DNA of 55,427 nt from JAVBRA01 sp031548435 (GTDB taxonomy: Bacteria > Bacteroidota > Bacteroidia > Bacteroidales > Rikenellaceae). The stretch lies in the NCBI GenBank assembly GCA_031548435.1, contig JAVBRA010000016.1, forward strand, positions 1-55,427, in the 5' to 3' direction. Each line of letters starts with the position of its first letter. Position 1 is the first letter of the stretch. The notes under the pieces were generated by a model, which did not search any database, had not been told where the DNA came from, and was given only the letters and a program-made list of their open reading frames with translations. Positions 24,222 to 32,150 of the stretch are shown piece by piece. A program made the position numbers and the translations under genes.

Positions 24222-24366
24222 ATCGGAGGGGTTCCCGGTTAGGGAATCCTGAATAGATCTCATCTGACACACGGGCTGCGTATACGAATCTGAATTGTCC
24301 GTGACTGTTTATTTTTTTCGGAAGTTTTCATAGCTGTAATTTTGCGTAGATCGGAATGATTTACTG

Positions 24367-24374
24367 CAAAGCTA
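24367..24374 (-). promoter_or_regulatory. Candidate -7 element of the SPFH cluster
   Basis: On the minus strand TAGCTTTGC fits TAnnTTTGC. It lies 191 bp before the SPFH start, implying a long leader. No -33 box is evident. Confidence 0.4.
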
Positions 24375-24470
24375 CGCCTCGTCCATTCCCCTGCATCCCG
24401 GCCGATTCCCCAAAGAATCCGCGATCTTTCCCAGGCGTGAATCCGGATGCTTCCGGATTGTAAAAACGGA

Positions 24471-24500
24471 AAAAAACCGGAACATCGAATGTTCCGGTTT
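24471..24500 (-). terminator. Terminator of the propeller sensor gene
   Basis: A perfect 12-bp stem (AAACCGGAACAT/ATGTTCCGGTTT, loop CGA) with a T-run on the minus strand, 28 bp after the stop. Confidence 0.9.
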
Positions 24501-24527
24501 AGGCTGCAATGATATGATTAACAGTGC

Positions 24528-27392
24528 TTACGCTCTCTTCAGGCGCGACGAGAGGGTCCGCTCGCGGAGCAATTCCTGCAGCGGGGTGCGATGCTCTATT
24601 CTTGTCATGTCGCGGTTGATCTCGGCTCGAATGTCGCTGATGGTCTTGGCCTCGATGTCCAGACAGGCGCTGATGTCGATGGGTTTGATCGCCTCGTGGC
24701 GGAGATAAAGGCAGGCGATGATTTTTTTGCTGCGGCTCCATAGCATGAAATCGCTGAGATCGGGGCACAGCCGCCAGAACTCCTCGCTCAACTCCTTTAA
24801 TTTTTTGGCATCGCCGCCATCGCGGGACATCCGGTCTATTTCGTCCAGCATCCCCTGCATCTGCTCGTTCAGGCCGCCTTCCTTGTAATAGGGATACATC
24901 CGCCCCTTCAGAAAACTGTTGAGCCGGGTTATTTTGTCCATCACGGCATAGGAGGTCGTCACCGAATGGGCTTCCCTGTCGTTTTCCTGCTTGACGGACT
25001 CCCATTTTGCGGCCAGTTCCGGATGGGAGGCGAACATCTTCTCGTATTTGGAGATATCCTTTACCGCGACATCGATGAGGGTGAAATTCATGTCCACCAC
25101 TTCCTGAGTGCGGATCATGCCCTCTTTCACCTCCCGCGCGAAGGTGTCCACCCGGGCCCTCAACCCGGCCAACGACCCGAACAGCAGTTTTCTTCGCTTC
25201 CCGCACTTTTCGATTTCTCCGAACAGGTTGTTGCCTGTTCGGAGAAAACTGCCGCGGTTTTCTTTCCGGATGTTCTTCGGAACGATTTTTTCCGTCAGTT
25301 CATTGACACGGGCCCGGAACTCGGCCAAGGTGTTGCGCCTTGCAACCACCCGCAAATAACCGGCAAAACCGCCTGTGGCAATCAGTCCGACCGCAATAAG
25401 CAGGATCACCAGCGGCGCCCTGCTGTGATGGGGAATGATTATTTTCGTCAGCGCGCCCTTCCCTGCGTTGATTTTATACCGGTAAAGCCCGCTGGGCGCG
25501 CCCAGCAGGAGCGACTGTTTCTCCTCGCCCTCGCTGATCGCCGCCGCGCTGTTGAATACGATGTCCAGAGACGAAATTTCGTTGTCCATCCTGAACGCGG
25601 CCGTGTCTGATTTCGAGGGAACGGAACCTGATCCGATGCCATGATACCCCAGCATGAACAATTTGCCCGATTTGGAATCGGCCTGTATAGAAACGACATA
25701 CTTTGCCGGAAAATTCATCAGGCTGTCCGCAATCTTTTTGTCTGCACTCACATAAATTCCTTTGGAAGACTGCAAATAGACGGCCTTGCCCGACCAGTGG
25801 ATCATTTTGCGGACGCTGCCGATCTTCCCCGCCTGGGTTCCGGGGATCCTGATCAGGCTGTCTTTATTGTTGTCGATGACGAAAATGCCTTTGTTCAGGG
25901 TCGAGAAGTAGATGTTATTTTCACTGTCTTTGCAAATGTCGGTAACATACAGGTTAGAATCATCCACTCGATCGGATCGTTTCACAAAAAGTGTGTCGGG
26001 ATTCGAATCTCCTTTATAGAGATCGGGGTCGGCGATCTTCATCGTGTGATAACGGGTGCCTATGTATAGTGCGTTATTGCAATAGGCGATGCTGCGGAAA
26101 TCGAGTTTCTCTTCTGTCTCGACCGGTGCGCCACTGCCCTTCTCTCCGATGATCAGATGGGCACGCGGATTTTTATGAATCCCAATACGGTAGAGCCTTT
26201 TGTCGGTAATGGCCCACAGGAAGGCTTCCGTTGCGCATATCCGCGCGATCCGCTCCCCGCTGTCGAACTTCCGGATCTTTCCCAGATGCTGCGACTCGTC
26301 CTTGCCCACACCTATTTGGTGCAGCCTGTTGTCGTTGGTAATAAAATAGACGGCCCCGGCCTTGGTATTGGGACAGGCGGCGATCACGTTCTGGGAATCA
26401 CCCCGGGTGTTCTGATGCTTCGACAACAGATACAGCGTGTTGCCGCAGGCGAGAAGAATAAAATCCTTGACCGGCATTACAAAATTTTTGCAGTTGTCGG
26501 TCAACCTTTCAGGCAACTCGAAGCCGATGCTTCCGTTATTGTCGTAGCCGATGGAGGAGGTTGTGAATTTCCACACTCCTTCCAGGTCGTCTTTGATGCA
26601 CGCCAGCAGGTTGTTGCCCTTCACCCTATACTGCGCGGGATTGTCAATCGCCCCGGTTTCCAGGTTCACGACATACACTCCCGAAGCGAAAGAGGCAAAC
26701 ACAACATTTTCTGCCTCCGGCTTATGCAGGCAGGTGATGCCCGAGGCCACGGGAATTACGCGTCCGCCCCCGTTTTTATGAAATATCGCAAGGCCATCTT
26801 GGGTTGCCATATATACCGAGTCGCGGGCCACCAGCGTGCGGTTCACCCCGAAATGCCTGCGCGGAAAGTTCTTCGGCCTGTAAAACTCTTCCATGTGACT
26901 TCCTGCCCGCCCCTCTTTGCTCAGCAGATACGCGCCGGAAGAGGTGGACAGATACAGATCGCCCCTTGACCTGTCGGGTTCAATATCGTAAACAGCGTAA
27001 TTGTCATCGTCGAGCAAACTGTCGGGGACGGGTATCCGGTAGCTTTTCGCCTCCATCCATCGGTTTGAGGCGTCGCGTGTCAGCATTCTCAGACCCTGGT
27101 TGCGGAGGCCTATCCACATCACCGAATCGTTTTCTTCGTACAGATCGTAGACGCGGCTGTATCCTTCATGGATGATTTCCTGTTCCCGAGTCAGCATATT
27201 GACAGACATGATATTGCCGTTCTCCAGGCCGAGGTAAAAGGTGTGGCCGCTGCCCGAGGAGGCGATGCAGCTGATGGACGCGCTATAGGAAGCGGACGAG
27301 AATATAAGTCTGCCGCGAGCCTCCTTCCTGCCGCATGAAACTGCAAGGGCTGCAACCGCTGCAATCCACCAAAAACGATGGAAGTACTTCAT
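24528..27392 (-). CDS. Membrane-spanning propeller regulator with lipobox and C-terminal HTH-like region
   Basis: The protein has 954 residues. It begins with a lipoprotein-like signal (MKYFHRFWWIAAVAALAVSCG, Cys20), then about 630 residues of beta-propeller-type repeats (FYLGLENGNIMS, VMWIGLRNQGLRML, DLYLSTSSGAYLL), as in Bacteroidetes extracytoplasmic sensors. One membrane helix (about 655-677) leads to a coiled coil and a C-terminal region (about 860-930: CPDLSDF…KKIIACLYLR…DISACLDIEAKTISDIRAEI) resembling LuxR-type helix-turn-helix ends of one-component regulators. I see no histidine-kinase motifs. The start at 27392 fits the signal and lies after the mapped promoter; an ATG at 27425 is the alternative. 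Target genes are unknown. Confidence 0.75.
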   Translation of the reverse strand: MKYFHRFWWIAAVAALAVSCGRKEARGRLIFSSASYSASISCIASSGSGHTFYLGLENGNIMSVNMLTREQEIIHEGYSRVYDLYEENDSVMWIGLRNQGLRMLTRDASNRWMEAKSYRIPVPDSLLDDDNYAVYDIEPDRSRGDLYLSTSSGAYLLSKEGRAGSHMEEFYRPKNFPRRHFGVNRTLVARDSVYMATQDGLAIFHKNGGGRVIPVASGITCLHKPEAENVVFASFASGVYVVNLETGAIDNPAQYRVKGNNLLACIKDDLEGVWKFTTSSIGYDNNGSIGFELPERLTDNCKNFVMPVKDFILLACGNTLYLLSKHQNTRGDSQNVIAACPNTKAGAVYFITNDNRLHQIGVGKDESQHLGKIRKFDSGERIARICATEAFLWAITDKRLYRIGIHKNPRAHLIIGEKGSGAPVETEEKLDFRSIAYCNNALYIGTRYHTMKIADPDLYKGDSNPDTLFVKRSDRVDDSNLYVTDICKDSENNIYFSTLNKGIFVIDNNKDSLIRIPGTQAGKIGSVRKMIHWSGKAVYLQSSKGIYVSADKKIADSLMNFPAKYVVSIQADSKSGKLFMLGYHGIGSGSVPSKSDTAAFRMDNEISSLDIVFNSAAAISEGEEKQSLLLGAPSGLYRYKINAGKGALTKIIIPHHSRAPLVILLIAVGLIATGGFAGYLRVVARRNTLAEFRARVNELTEKIVPKNIRKENRGSFLRTGNNLFGEIEKCGKRRKLLFGSLAGLRARVDTFAREVKEGMIRTQEVVDMNFTLIDVAVKDISKYEKMFASHPELAAKWESVKQENDREAHSVTTSYAVMDKITRLNSFLKGRMYPYYKEGGLNEQMQGMLDEIDRMSRDGGDAKKLKELSEEFWRLCPDLSDFMLWSRSKKIIACLYLRHEAIKPIDISACLDIEAKTISDIRAEINRDMTRIEHRTPLQELLRERTLSSRLKRA

Positions 27393-27449
27393 TGAACTGA
27401 GGACTCTGATCGGGATGTAACGCATGGCATCGGAAACGGATAATTTGCA

Positions 27450-27480
27450 CAAAGTTAGGAAACGCATAATAAAAAGCAAA
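27450..27480 (-). promoter_or_regulatory. Promoter of the propeller sensor gene
   Basis: On the minus strand: TTTG (27480-27477), exactly 19 bp, TAACTTTG (27457-27450). It excludes the upstream in-frame starts at 27479 and 27467 and supports 27425 or 27392. Confidence 0.8.
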
Positions 27481-27758
27481 TTCGGGTACGATAATGTACA
27501 TCAAAATTTTGAAGCATCTCCGCCATCCAACAACCCGAAACAGCAAAAAGCAGGGAATATCCCTCCCGGCAAAAGCTTGCCTGTTGTTTTTCACCTGTCG
27601 GCCATCAAAGCACCCGCCGGTGAATGAAGCTCGACTCTCGGGGAAATAACCCTCACAGATTGTCCGGATCGTGTCAGTTGACTCATTCAGGGAAATTCTC
27701 GGTTTGCAGCATTGCCCATGCCGGAAAAATGCCGCAGATCCATTGATATGTTGTAAAT
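27481..27758. other. Intergenic stretch without recognised features
   Basis: Between the sensor promoter and the FKBP terminator I see no gene-like frame, repeat or convincing promoter. Confidence 0.5.
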
Positions 27759-27788
27759 AAAAAGGGCGCCCGGGAAGGGCGCCTTTTT
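27759..27788 (-). terminator. Terminator of the FKBP gene
   Basis: Stem AAAAAGGGCGCC/GGGCGCCTTTTT with one G-U pair and a T-run on either strand. It lies 23 bp after the FKBP stop. Confidence 0.88.
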
Positions 27789-27810
27789 TATTATTCTGTT
27801 CGGGATCCGG

Positions 27811-29541
27811 TTACCTTGCCTCCACGACTTCCACTGCCGGAGCGGCGTCGATCATGCCGTAATCATCGTAGTCGTACTCGTCGTAACCCAGATCTTCCTC
27901 TTTTTCGAGCACCAGCGTACCGGTGCCGTCAAAAGCGTAGGTGTACGATTTCACTTCCTCGCCCGAGTGGTCGGTTTCATGCAGGGTGATTTTGCCGGGG
28001 ATCTTGTTCGACGACAGGGGGATCATGAACGCATAGTCCACGTTCATTACCTTGATTGCCTGCCTCACTTTGCAGTTTGCGTCCAGCAGGCTGATATTCA
28101 GGCCAGTTTTGCCGGTTTCGCTCCAGATAATGTCTTTCTGGCCGTCGTTGTCGACGTCAATGAAGCAGGTTTGTGCGTTCGGATAGTTGGTCTTGACCTC
28201 TTTCACGGCCGCTTCCCTTGCGAATACCGACAACTTGGTGGCGGCGCCTTTCATTTGGAGGCCGCCCTTGTTGGAGTAGGTGTAGTAGAGATCCGAGGTC
28301 GGCATATAGGTTTGCAGGCTGCCGCCCTTGTCGTACACCATGGCGTCGGGCAGGAACGTGAACACGATCTCGTCGCCGCGCAGGTTGATGCGGATGGCTT
28401 CCCAGATCGAGGAGTATTCATAGTCGTCGCCCGTGGGAGTGACGTTGATCGTGCCCGCTTTCTTGCAGGCGAACGTGGCCGGGTCGATGATGTACAGCTC
28501 GCCGCGGCGGATGTCGTCCTTCACCGGTTCGGTCATGACGATGATGGGGCCGGCGCCTTCGGCCAGCGGTTCGAATACCGAGGGGACATTGTAGTCGTTC
28601 TCGGCGCCGGTGTTCGAGTTGAACGTTTCGTTGCCGTTCTCGTCCAGGATAATCATGCCGCTGTCGGTGAACAGCAGGTAGTGGTTGCGGTATGAGTAGT
28701 TGTATTGGATATAGGTGTCCTCGTCGCCGTACTCGATGTCGCCGTGCTCGGGGATCAGTTCCTGATAGTCGCCCACGTTGCGCGGCCAGTTGGGGTTATC
28801 TTCTTCGACATCCACCTCGCCGTACTCATAATCCTCGTTCATTTCGCCCTCCTCGTCGATAGAGAGCAGCTCCACCTCGAACACCAGAGTGCTTCCCAGG
28901 GCGATCTCCTCACTCCCGTCGCCATAGCCGATGTCGGCCGGAACCCAGAGCGTGTATTTCGAGCCCGGGTTCATCAGCATCACCCCTTCGGCAAACCCGT
29001 GCACCACGTTCGAAAGCCAGAACATGGCCGGATCGTCCCTGTCCGTCGACTCGTCGACCACCTTGCCGTCGAGGGTGCTGCATGTATAGAGTACAGATAC
29101 GTAGTCATCGTACGAGGGAGCCGCTCCTTCGCCTTGTTTGATCACCTTATATTGCAGCCCGCTTTCGGTCTCCATCACGCCGGCTTTGCGCTTGTTTGCC
29201 GCCAGGAATTTCTCGCCCTTGGCCCTGTTTTCGGCGCTCAGGCGTTCGCTCAGCTGATCCATGTATTCCGAGATGAACATATCGGCCTCGTCCTCGGTCA
29301 TAACCGACGTCGAGCCGTTCATCACCTCCTGATAGCCGGCCAGGTTGGCTTCGGTGTTGAAGTTGCCGTAGAGGTAGTTGTCGACTCCGCGTTTGATGGA
29401 GTGTCCCTGGCTTACGCCAATGGCGTAGCTCACACTGTCGACGCCGTTGCGGAGTTTCACGCTGCTGTTGCCTTTTTTTCCGTGCGAAACCAGGGCCATA
29501 CCCAGGCAAAGTACGGTTGTAAGGATAATTGATCTTTTCAT
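27811..29541 (-). CDS. FKBP-type peptidyl-prolyl isomerase with large extra C-terminal region
   Basis: The protein has 576 residues, more than twice the usual exported FKBP. After a signal peptide (MKRSIILTTVLCLGMALVSHG), residues about 25-120 form the FKBP N-terminal dimerisation domain (DSVSYAIGVSQG). Residues about 125-235 form the isomerase domain (SGLQYKVIKQGEG, DGKVVDES, HGFAEGVMLMNPGSKYTLWVP, IGYGDG, LVFEVELL). A Glu/Asp/Tyr-rich linker leads to about 320 residues of beta-rich sequence with a calcium-loop-like DVDNDGQKD, as in VCBS/FG-GAP repeats. It probably folds exported proteins in the periplasm. The C-terminal part is not a standard FKBP partner and its role is unknown. The promoter and terminator show a monocistronic gene. 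Confidence 0.88.
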   Translation of the reverse strand: MKRSIILTTVLCLGMALVSHGKKGNSSVKLRNGVDSVSYAIGVSQGHSIKRGVDNYLYGNFNTEANLAGYQEVMNGSTSVMTEDEADMFISEYMDQLSERLSAENRAKGEKFLAANKRKAGVMETESGLQYKVIKQGEGAAPSYDDYVSVLYTCSTLDGKVVDESTDRDDPAMFWLSNVVHGFAEGVMLMNPGSKYTLWVPADIGYGDGSEEIALGSTLVFEVELLSIDEEGEMNEDYEYGEVDVEEDNPNWPRNVGDYQELIPEHGDIEYGDEDTYIQYNYSYRNHYLLFTDSGMIILDENGNETFNSNTGAENDYNVPSVFEPLAEGAGPIIVMTEPVKDDIRRGELYIIDPATFACKKAGTINVTPTGDDYEYSSIWEAIRINLRGDEIVFTFLPDAMVYDKGGSLQTYMPTSDLYYTYSNKGGLQMKGAATKLSVFAREAAVKEVKTNYPNAQTCFIDVDNDGQKDIIWSETGKTGLNISLLDANCKVRQAIKVMNVDYAFMIPLSSNKIPGKITLHETDHSGEEVKSYTYAFDGTGTLVLEKEEDLGYDEYDYDDYGMIDAAPAVEVVEAR

Positions 29542-29581
29542 TTTTAAGTATTATTTGTATTGTTCTTTCGGTTTAACGATC

Positions 29582-29612
29582 CAAAAGTAATGAGAATTTA
29601 TCCTCATCCAAA
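29582..29612 (-). promoter_or_regulatory. Promoter of the FKBP gene
   Basis: On the minus strand: TTTG (29612-29609), 19-bp spacer, TACTTTTG (29589-29582). The start codon follows about 40 bp later. Confidence 0.8.
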
Positions 29613-29678
29613 TAGTTTCAACAAAATATTTGCTGCAGTTCCCGATTTCCGGAGGCGGAAAGTATTTTTGGTGAAAAG

Positions 29679-29709
29679 TTTGCGGATAATGATTTTTGTT
29701 TTACCTTTG
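29679..29709 (+). promoter_or_regulatory. Promoter of rpmH
   Basis: TTTG (29679-29682), 19-bp spacer, TACCTTTG (29702-29709), 47 bp before the ATG at 29757. Confidence 0.85.
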
Positions 29710-29756
29710 TCAGCCTTATGGCACGGAACGACTAAAAATAAATAAAGGATATAGCG

Positions 29757-29912
29757 ATGAAAAGGACATTTCAACCGTCACAGAGAAAGAGGAGGAACAA
29801 ACACGGATTCCGCCAGCGCATGCTCACCTCCAACGGCCGCAGGGTATTGGCTGCCCGCCGGGCCAAGGGCCGCAAGAAGTTGACCGTTTCCGACGAGGCC
29901 AGGTTCAAATAA
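29757..29912 (+). CDS. rpmH: 50S ribosomal protein L34
   Basis: A short frame of 51 codons encodes a very basic protein beginning MKRTFQPSQRKRRNKHGFR and containing RMLTSNGRRVLAARRAKGRKK (given here in two parts: RMLTSNGRRV, LAARRAKGRKK). This is unmistakably L34, a small 50S subunit protein. It is slightly longer than the E. coli protein at the C-terminus. The gene stands alone between its own promoter and terminator, without rnpA nearby. Confidence 0.97.
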   Translation: MKRTFQPSQRKRRNKHGFRQRMLTSNGRRVLAARRAKGRKKLTVSDEARFK

Positions 29913-29931
29913 ATCTTTCGGCTTATTGTTT

Positions 29932-29957
29932 AAGGCGTCCGTATCGGGCGCCTTTTT
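29932..29957 (+). terminator. Terminator of rpmH
   Basis: Stem AAGGCGTCC/GGGCGCCTT (one G-U pair) with loop GTATC and a T-run, 19 bp after the rpmH stop. The following stretch to 30192 shows no gene. Confidence 0.88.
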
Positions 29958-30192
29958 TATTGCGTTCCCGTTGAGGGGAGGGCGTTGTCATTCGGGGACG
30001 AGCCTTCCTTCCGGGATGAAGTTTCCGTTTCGGCTCGAAGTCGCTCTCCTGGTATGATCGTCATTGCGGAACAACGGGACGTGCCTGTTTTTCAACGACA
30101 ACGAACAGTTTCGATGCCCCCCCACTGGTCTTCATCGACAAACCATCCGTGTTTTGTTTGCAGCCGCCGGTCATTCTCTGTAACTGAGAAAT

Positions 30193-30224
30193 AAAAACCC
30201 CGGCTTCCTGAAGCCGGGGTTTTT
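30193..30224 (-). terminator. Terminator of the GH109 operon
   Basis: A perfect 14-bp stem (AAAAACCCCGGCTT/AAGCCGGGGTTTTT, loop CCTG), T-rich on both sides, 17 bp after the GH109 stop. Confidence 0.92.
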
Positions 30225-30241
30225 ACTTGCAGACAGATCTG

Positions 30242-31756
30242 TTATTTCATCGCGTGTTTGAAGCCGTTGATCTTGTCCCATGCACCGCGGGTGAAATCGG
30301 GCACGGCGATCGGGGCCGAGTTGTTGAGCGTCGAAATTTCCGACAGTTCGCCGATGCACGACCATTCGGCCGCGTCGTAAACGTCCATATCCAGCGGCAG
30401 TCCGTTGTGCAGGCAGTAGATCAGGCGGTAGTCCATGATAAAGTCCATGCCGCCGTGGCCGCCGACTTCTTTGGCCTTTTCGCCGATTTCTTTCACAATC
30501 GGGTTCTGGTATTTTTCAAGTACGGCGTCCCTCTGTTCGGGGCTCATGGCGCGGTGGCCGCTGATTCTCTTGAACAGAGCGGTGTCCTGTTTGGTGAGTT
30601 CGCTCGGTTCCAGGGCCAGTTCCTGGCTCGGGTACTTCTGGCAGAAACCTTTCGTGCCGCTGATCACATGCAGGCGGCTGTACGGACGCGGGTTGGTGAC
30701 ATTGTGTTCGAGCATAATGGTCTTGCCTTTGGCCGTGCGGATCAGCGAGGTGTTCATGTCGCCCATCTTGTATGCTACGGTATCTGCGCCGGGTTCGAGG
30801 TCTTCGATGTTTTCAACGGCGTATTCGGTCATCCCGAACTGGTTCGACGACATTGAAACCAAAACGTCCATTTTGTCGCCGCGGTGGATGTTCAGCACCT
30901 GTGCGATCGGGCCGAGGCCGTGAGTGGCGTAGGGGTTGCCCGTGTGGTCGGTGTTGTATTTCAGACGCCAGTGATCCCAGTAGCCGGTGAGGCTCGGAAT
31001 AGCCCCCTCTTCATCGGCGGCAACCCGGCCCACGCCCGGTTTGTATGCGAACTTGTCGTTCAGGCGGGGAGCGAAGTTGAGGCTGCGCAGGTCGTGGTTG
31101 TAAGCGCCTTCAACGTGTACGATCTCGCCGAAGAAGCCCTGCTGGGCCAGGCTCAGGGTTGCCATTTCGAAGAAGTCGTAGCAGCAGTTTTCCAGCATCA
31201 TGCAGTGTTTGCGGGTCTTTTCGGCGGTGTTCACCAGATCCCAGCATTCTGCGACGGTCGTGGCGGCCGGAACTTCGATGGCCACGTGCTTGCCATGTTC
31301 CATGGCGTACACGGCGATCGGAGTGTGCATGCCCCAGTGCGTACAGATATACACCAGGTCGAGGTCGTCGCGTTCGCACAGTTGTTTCCAGCCTTCCTCG
31401 CCGATATATTCTTCGGCTTTAGGCCATTCTTTCGCCGCCAGTTGCGCCTGTGCGCGGTCGAGGTTGTACTGTTCCAGGTCGCAGAGGGCCTTGATCTCGA
31501 CGCCTTCGAGATTCAGGTAGCGGTCGATGGCGCCCGATCCTCTCATGCCCAGACCGACAAAGCCCACACGCACTACCGGAATGGGGTCGCAGGTGAGGCC
31601 CAGAACATCCGTCGCACCGTCCGGACGGGCGGGAACGGGAAGTTCGATCACCTTGCCGGTTTCGCTTTTGCCGCAGCACGAGGTGGCCCCCATGCCGGCG
31701 ATCATAGCCAATGCCACCAGAGCAGCAGCCGAGATCTTGTAGAGTTGTTTTCTCAT
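30242..31756 (-). CDS. GH109-family Gfo/Idh/MocA glycosidase (alpha-N-acetylgalactosaminidase-like)
   Basis: The protein has 504 residues. The export signal ends in GMGATSCCG, a lipobox-like site, so the protein is probably a lipoprotein. The NAD-binding motif is GFVGLGMRGSG (about residues 65-75). Stretches typical of GH109 follow: IEVPAATTV, CMMLENCCYDFFE, the loop YNHDLR, and GGHGGMDF. Enzymes of this family remove terminal alpha-GalNAc using an NAD-dependent redox mechanism; the founding members act on blood-group A antigen. Mucin or glycan foraging is thus likely, but specificity is not certain from sequence. The small gene at 31785 lies 28 bp upstream and is probably co-transcribed. Confidence 0.9.
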   Translation of the reverse strand: MRKQLYKISAAALVALAMIAGMGATSCCGKSETGKVIELPVPARPDGATDVLGLTCDPIPVVRVGFVGLGMRGSGAIDRYLNLEGVEIKALCDLEQYNLDRAQAQLAAKEWPKAEEYIGEEGWKQLCERDDLDLVYICTHWGMHTPIAVYAMEHGKHVAIEVPAATTVAECWDLVNTAEKTRKHCMMLENCCYDFFEMATLSLAQQGFFGEIVHVEGAYNHDLRSLNFAPRLNDKFAYKPGVGRVAADEEGAIPSLTGYWDHWRLKYNTDHTGNPYATHGLGPIAQVLNIHRGDKMDVLVSMSSNQFGMTEYAVENIEDLEPGADTVAYKMGDMNTSLIRTAKGKTIMLEHNVTNPRPYSRLHVISGTKGFCQKYPSQELALEPSELTKQDTALFKRISGHRAMSPEQRDAVLEKYQNPIVKEIGEKAKEVGGHGGMDFIMDYRLIYCLHNGLPLDMDVYDAAEWSCIGELSEISTLNNSAPIAVPDFTRGAWDKINGFKHAMK

Positions 31757-31784
31757 CTTGTTGTTAGTTTTTATATTTAAGGGA

Positions 31785-32075
31785 TTATTTTTTTTCGTAC
31801 ATCTTGCTCAGTTCCATGAACATCCCGTCGACCGTTTCCATGAGTTCGGTCTGGATCTGGCGGAACTCTTTCCTGAGCAGCCGCGGGTTGTGTTTTTCTT
31901 TGGGGTTGTTGATGCGGTTGAAGAGTTCGTTGCGCAGGGCCACCGATTTCTCGACGATCGCGATGATCTCCTCTTTCTTTTCCGCCGGGAGGAAGTACAT
32001 GCAGGTCAGGCTGTTCGAAACGACTTCGCCCACCAGGTAATCGACATCTTTTTTGAGTCTTCTAATGCTTGCCAT
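31785..32075 (-). CDS. Small conserved helical protein of unknown function
   Basis: The protein has 96 residues, without a signal peptide or membrane segment, and is highly charged and helical (FLPAEKKEEIIAIVEKSVALRNELFNRI), with a lysine-rich end (YEKK). It looks like a short cytoplasmic helical-bundle protein. I do not recognise a named family. It precedes the GH109 gene by 28 bp, with a promoter candidate inside the end of the nnr gene upstream. Partnership with GH109 need not be functional; it may be a housekeeping gene. Confidence 0.75.
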   Translation of the reverse strand: MASIRRLKKDVDYLVGEVVSNSLTCMYFLPAEKKEEIIAIVEKSVALRNELFNRINNPKEKHNPRLLRKEFRQIQTELMETVDGMFMELSKMYEKK

Positions 32076-32150
32076 TGTGTTGGGATGGTTAGGTAAATTG
32101 CCCGAAACGCGCCTTTGTTTTTTGGCGGTAAAGTCCGGGTAACATCATAA

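Larger units (their letters stand above)
24176..24527. other. Gene-free region between divergent-looking signals
   Basis: This 352-bp stretch holds no open frame that looks coding. It contains the plus-strand promoter at 24192-24221, a second plus-strand TAATTTTG at 24337-24344, a minus-strand -7 element TAGCTTTG (24374-24367) for the SPFH cluster, a small hairpin ATCCGGA/TCCGGAT at 24441-24458, and the terminator of the large sensor gene at 24471-24500. Confidence 0.6.

Noticed and set aside
24213..24330. 6S RNA or SRP RNA in the gene-free region
   Set aside because: I could not find the expected central bubble of 6S or the conserved SRP loop; only a generic small-RNA candidate is kept.
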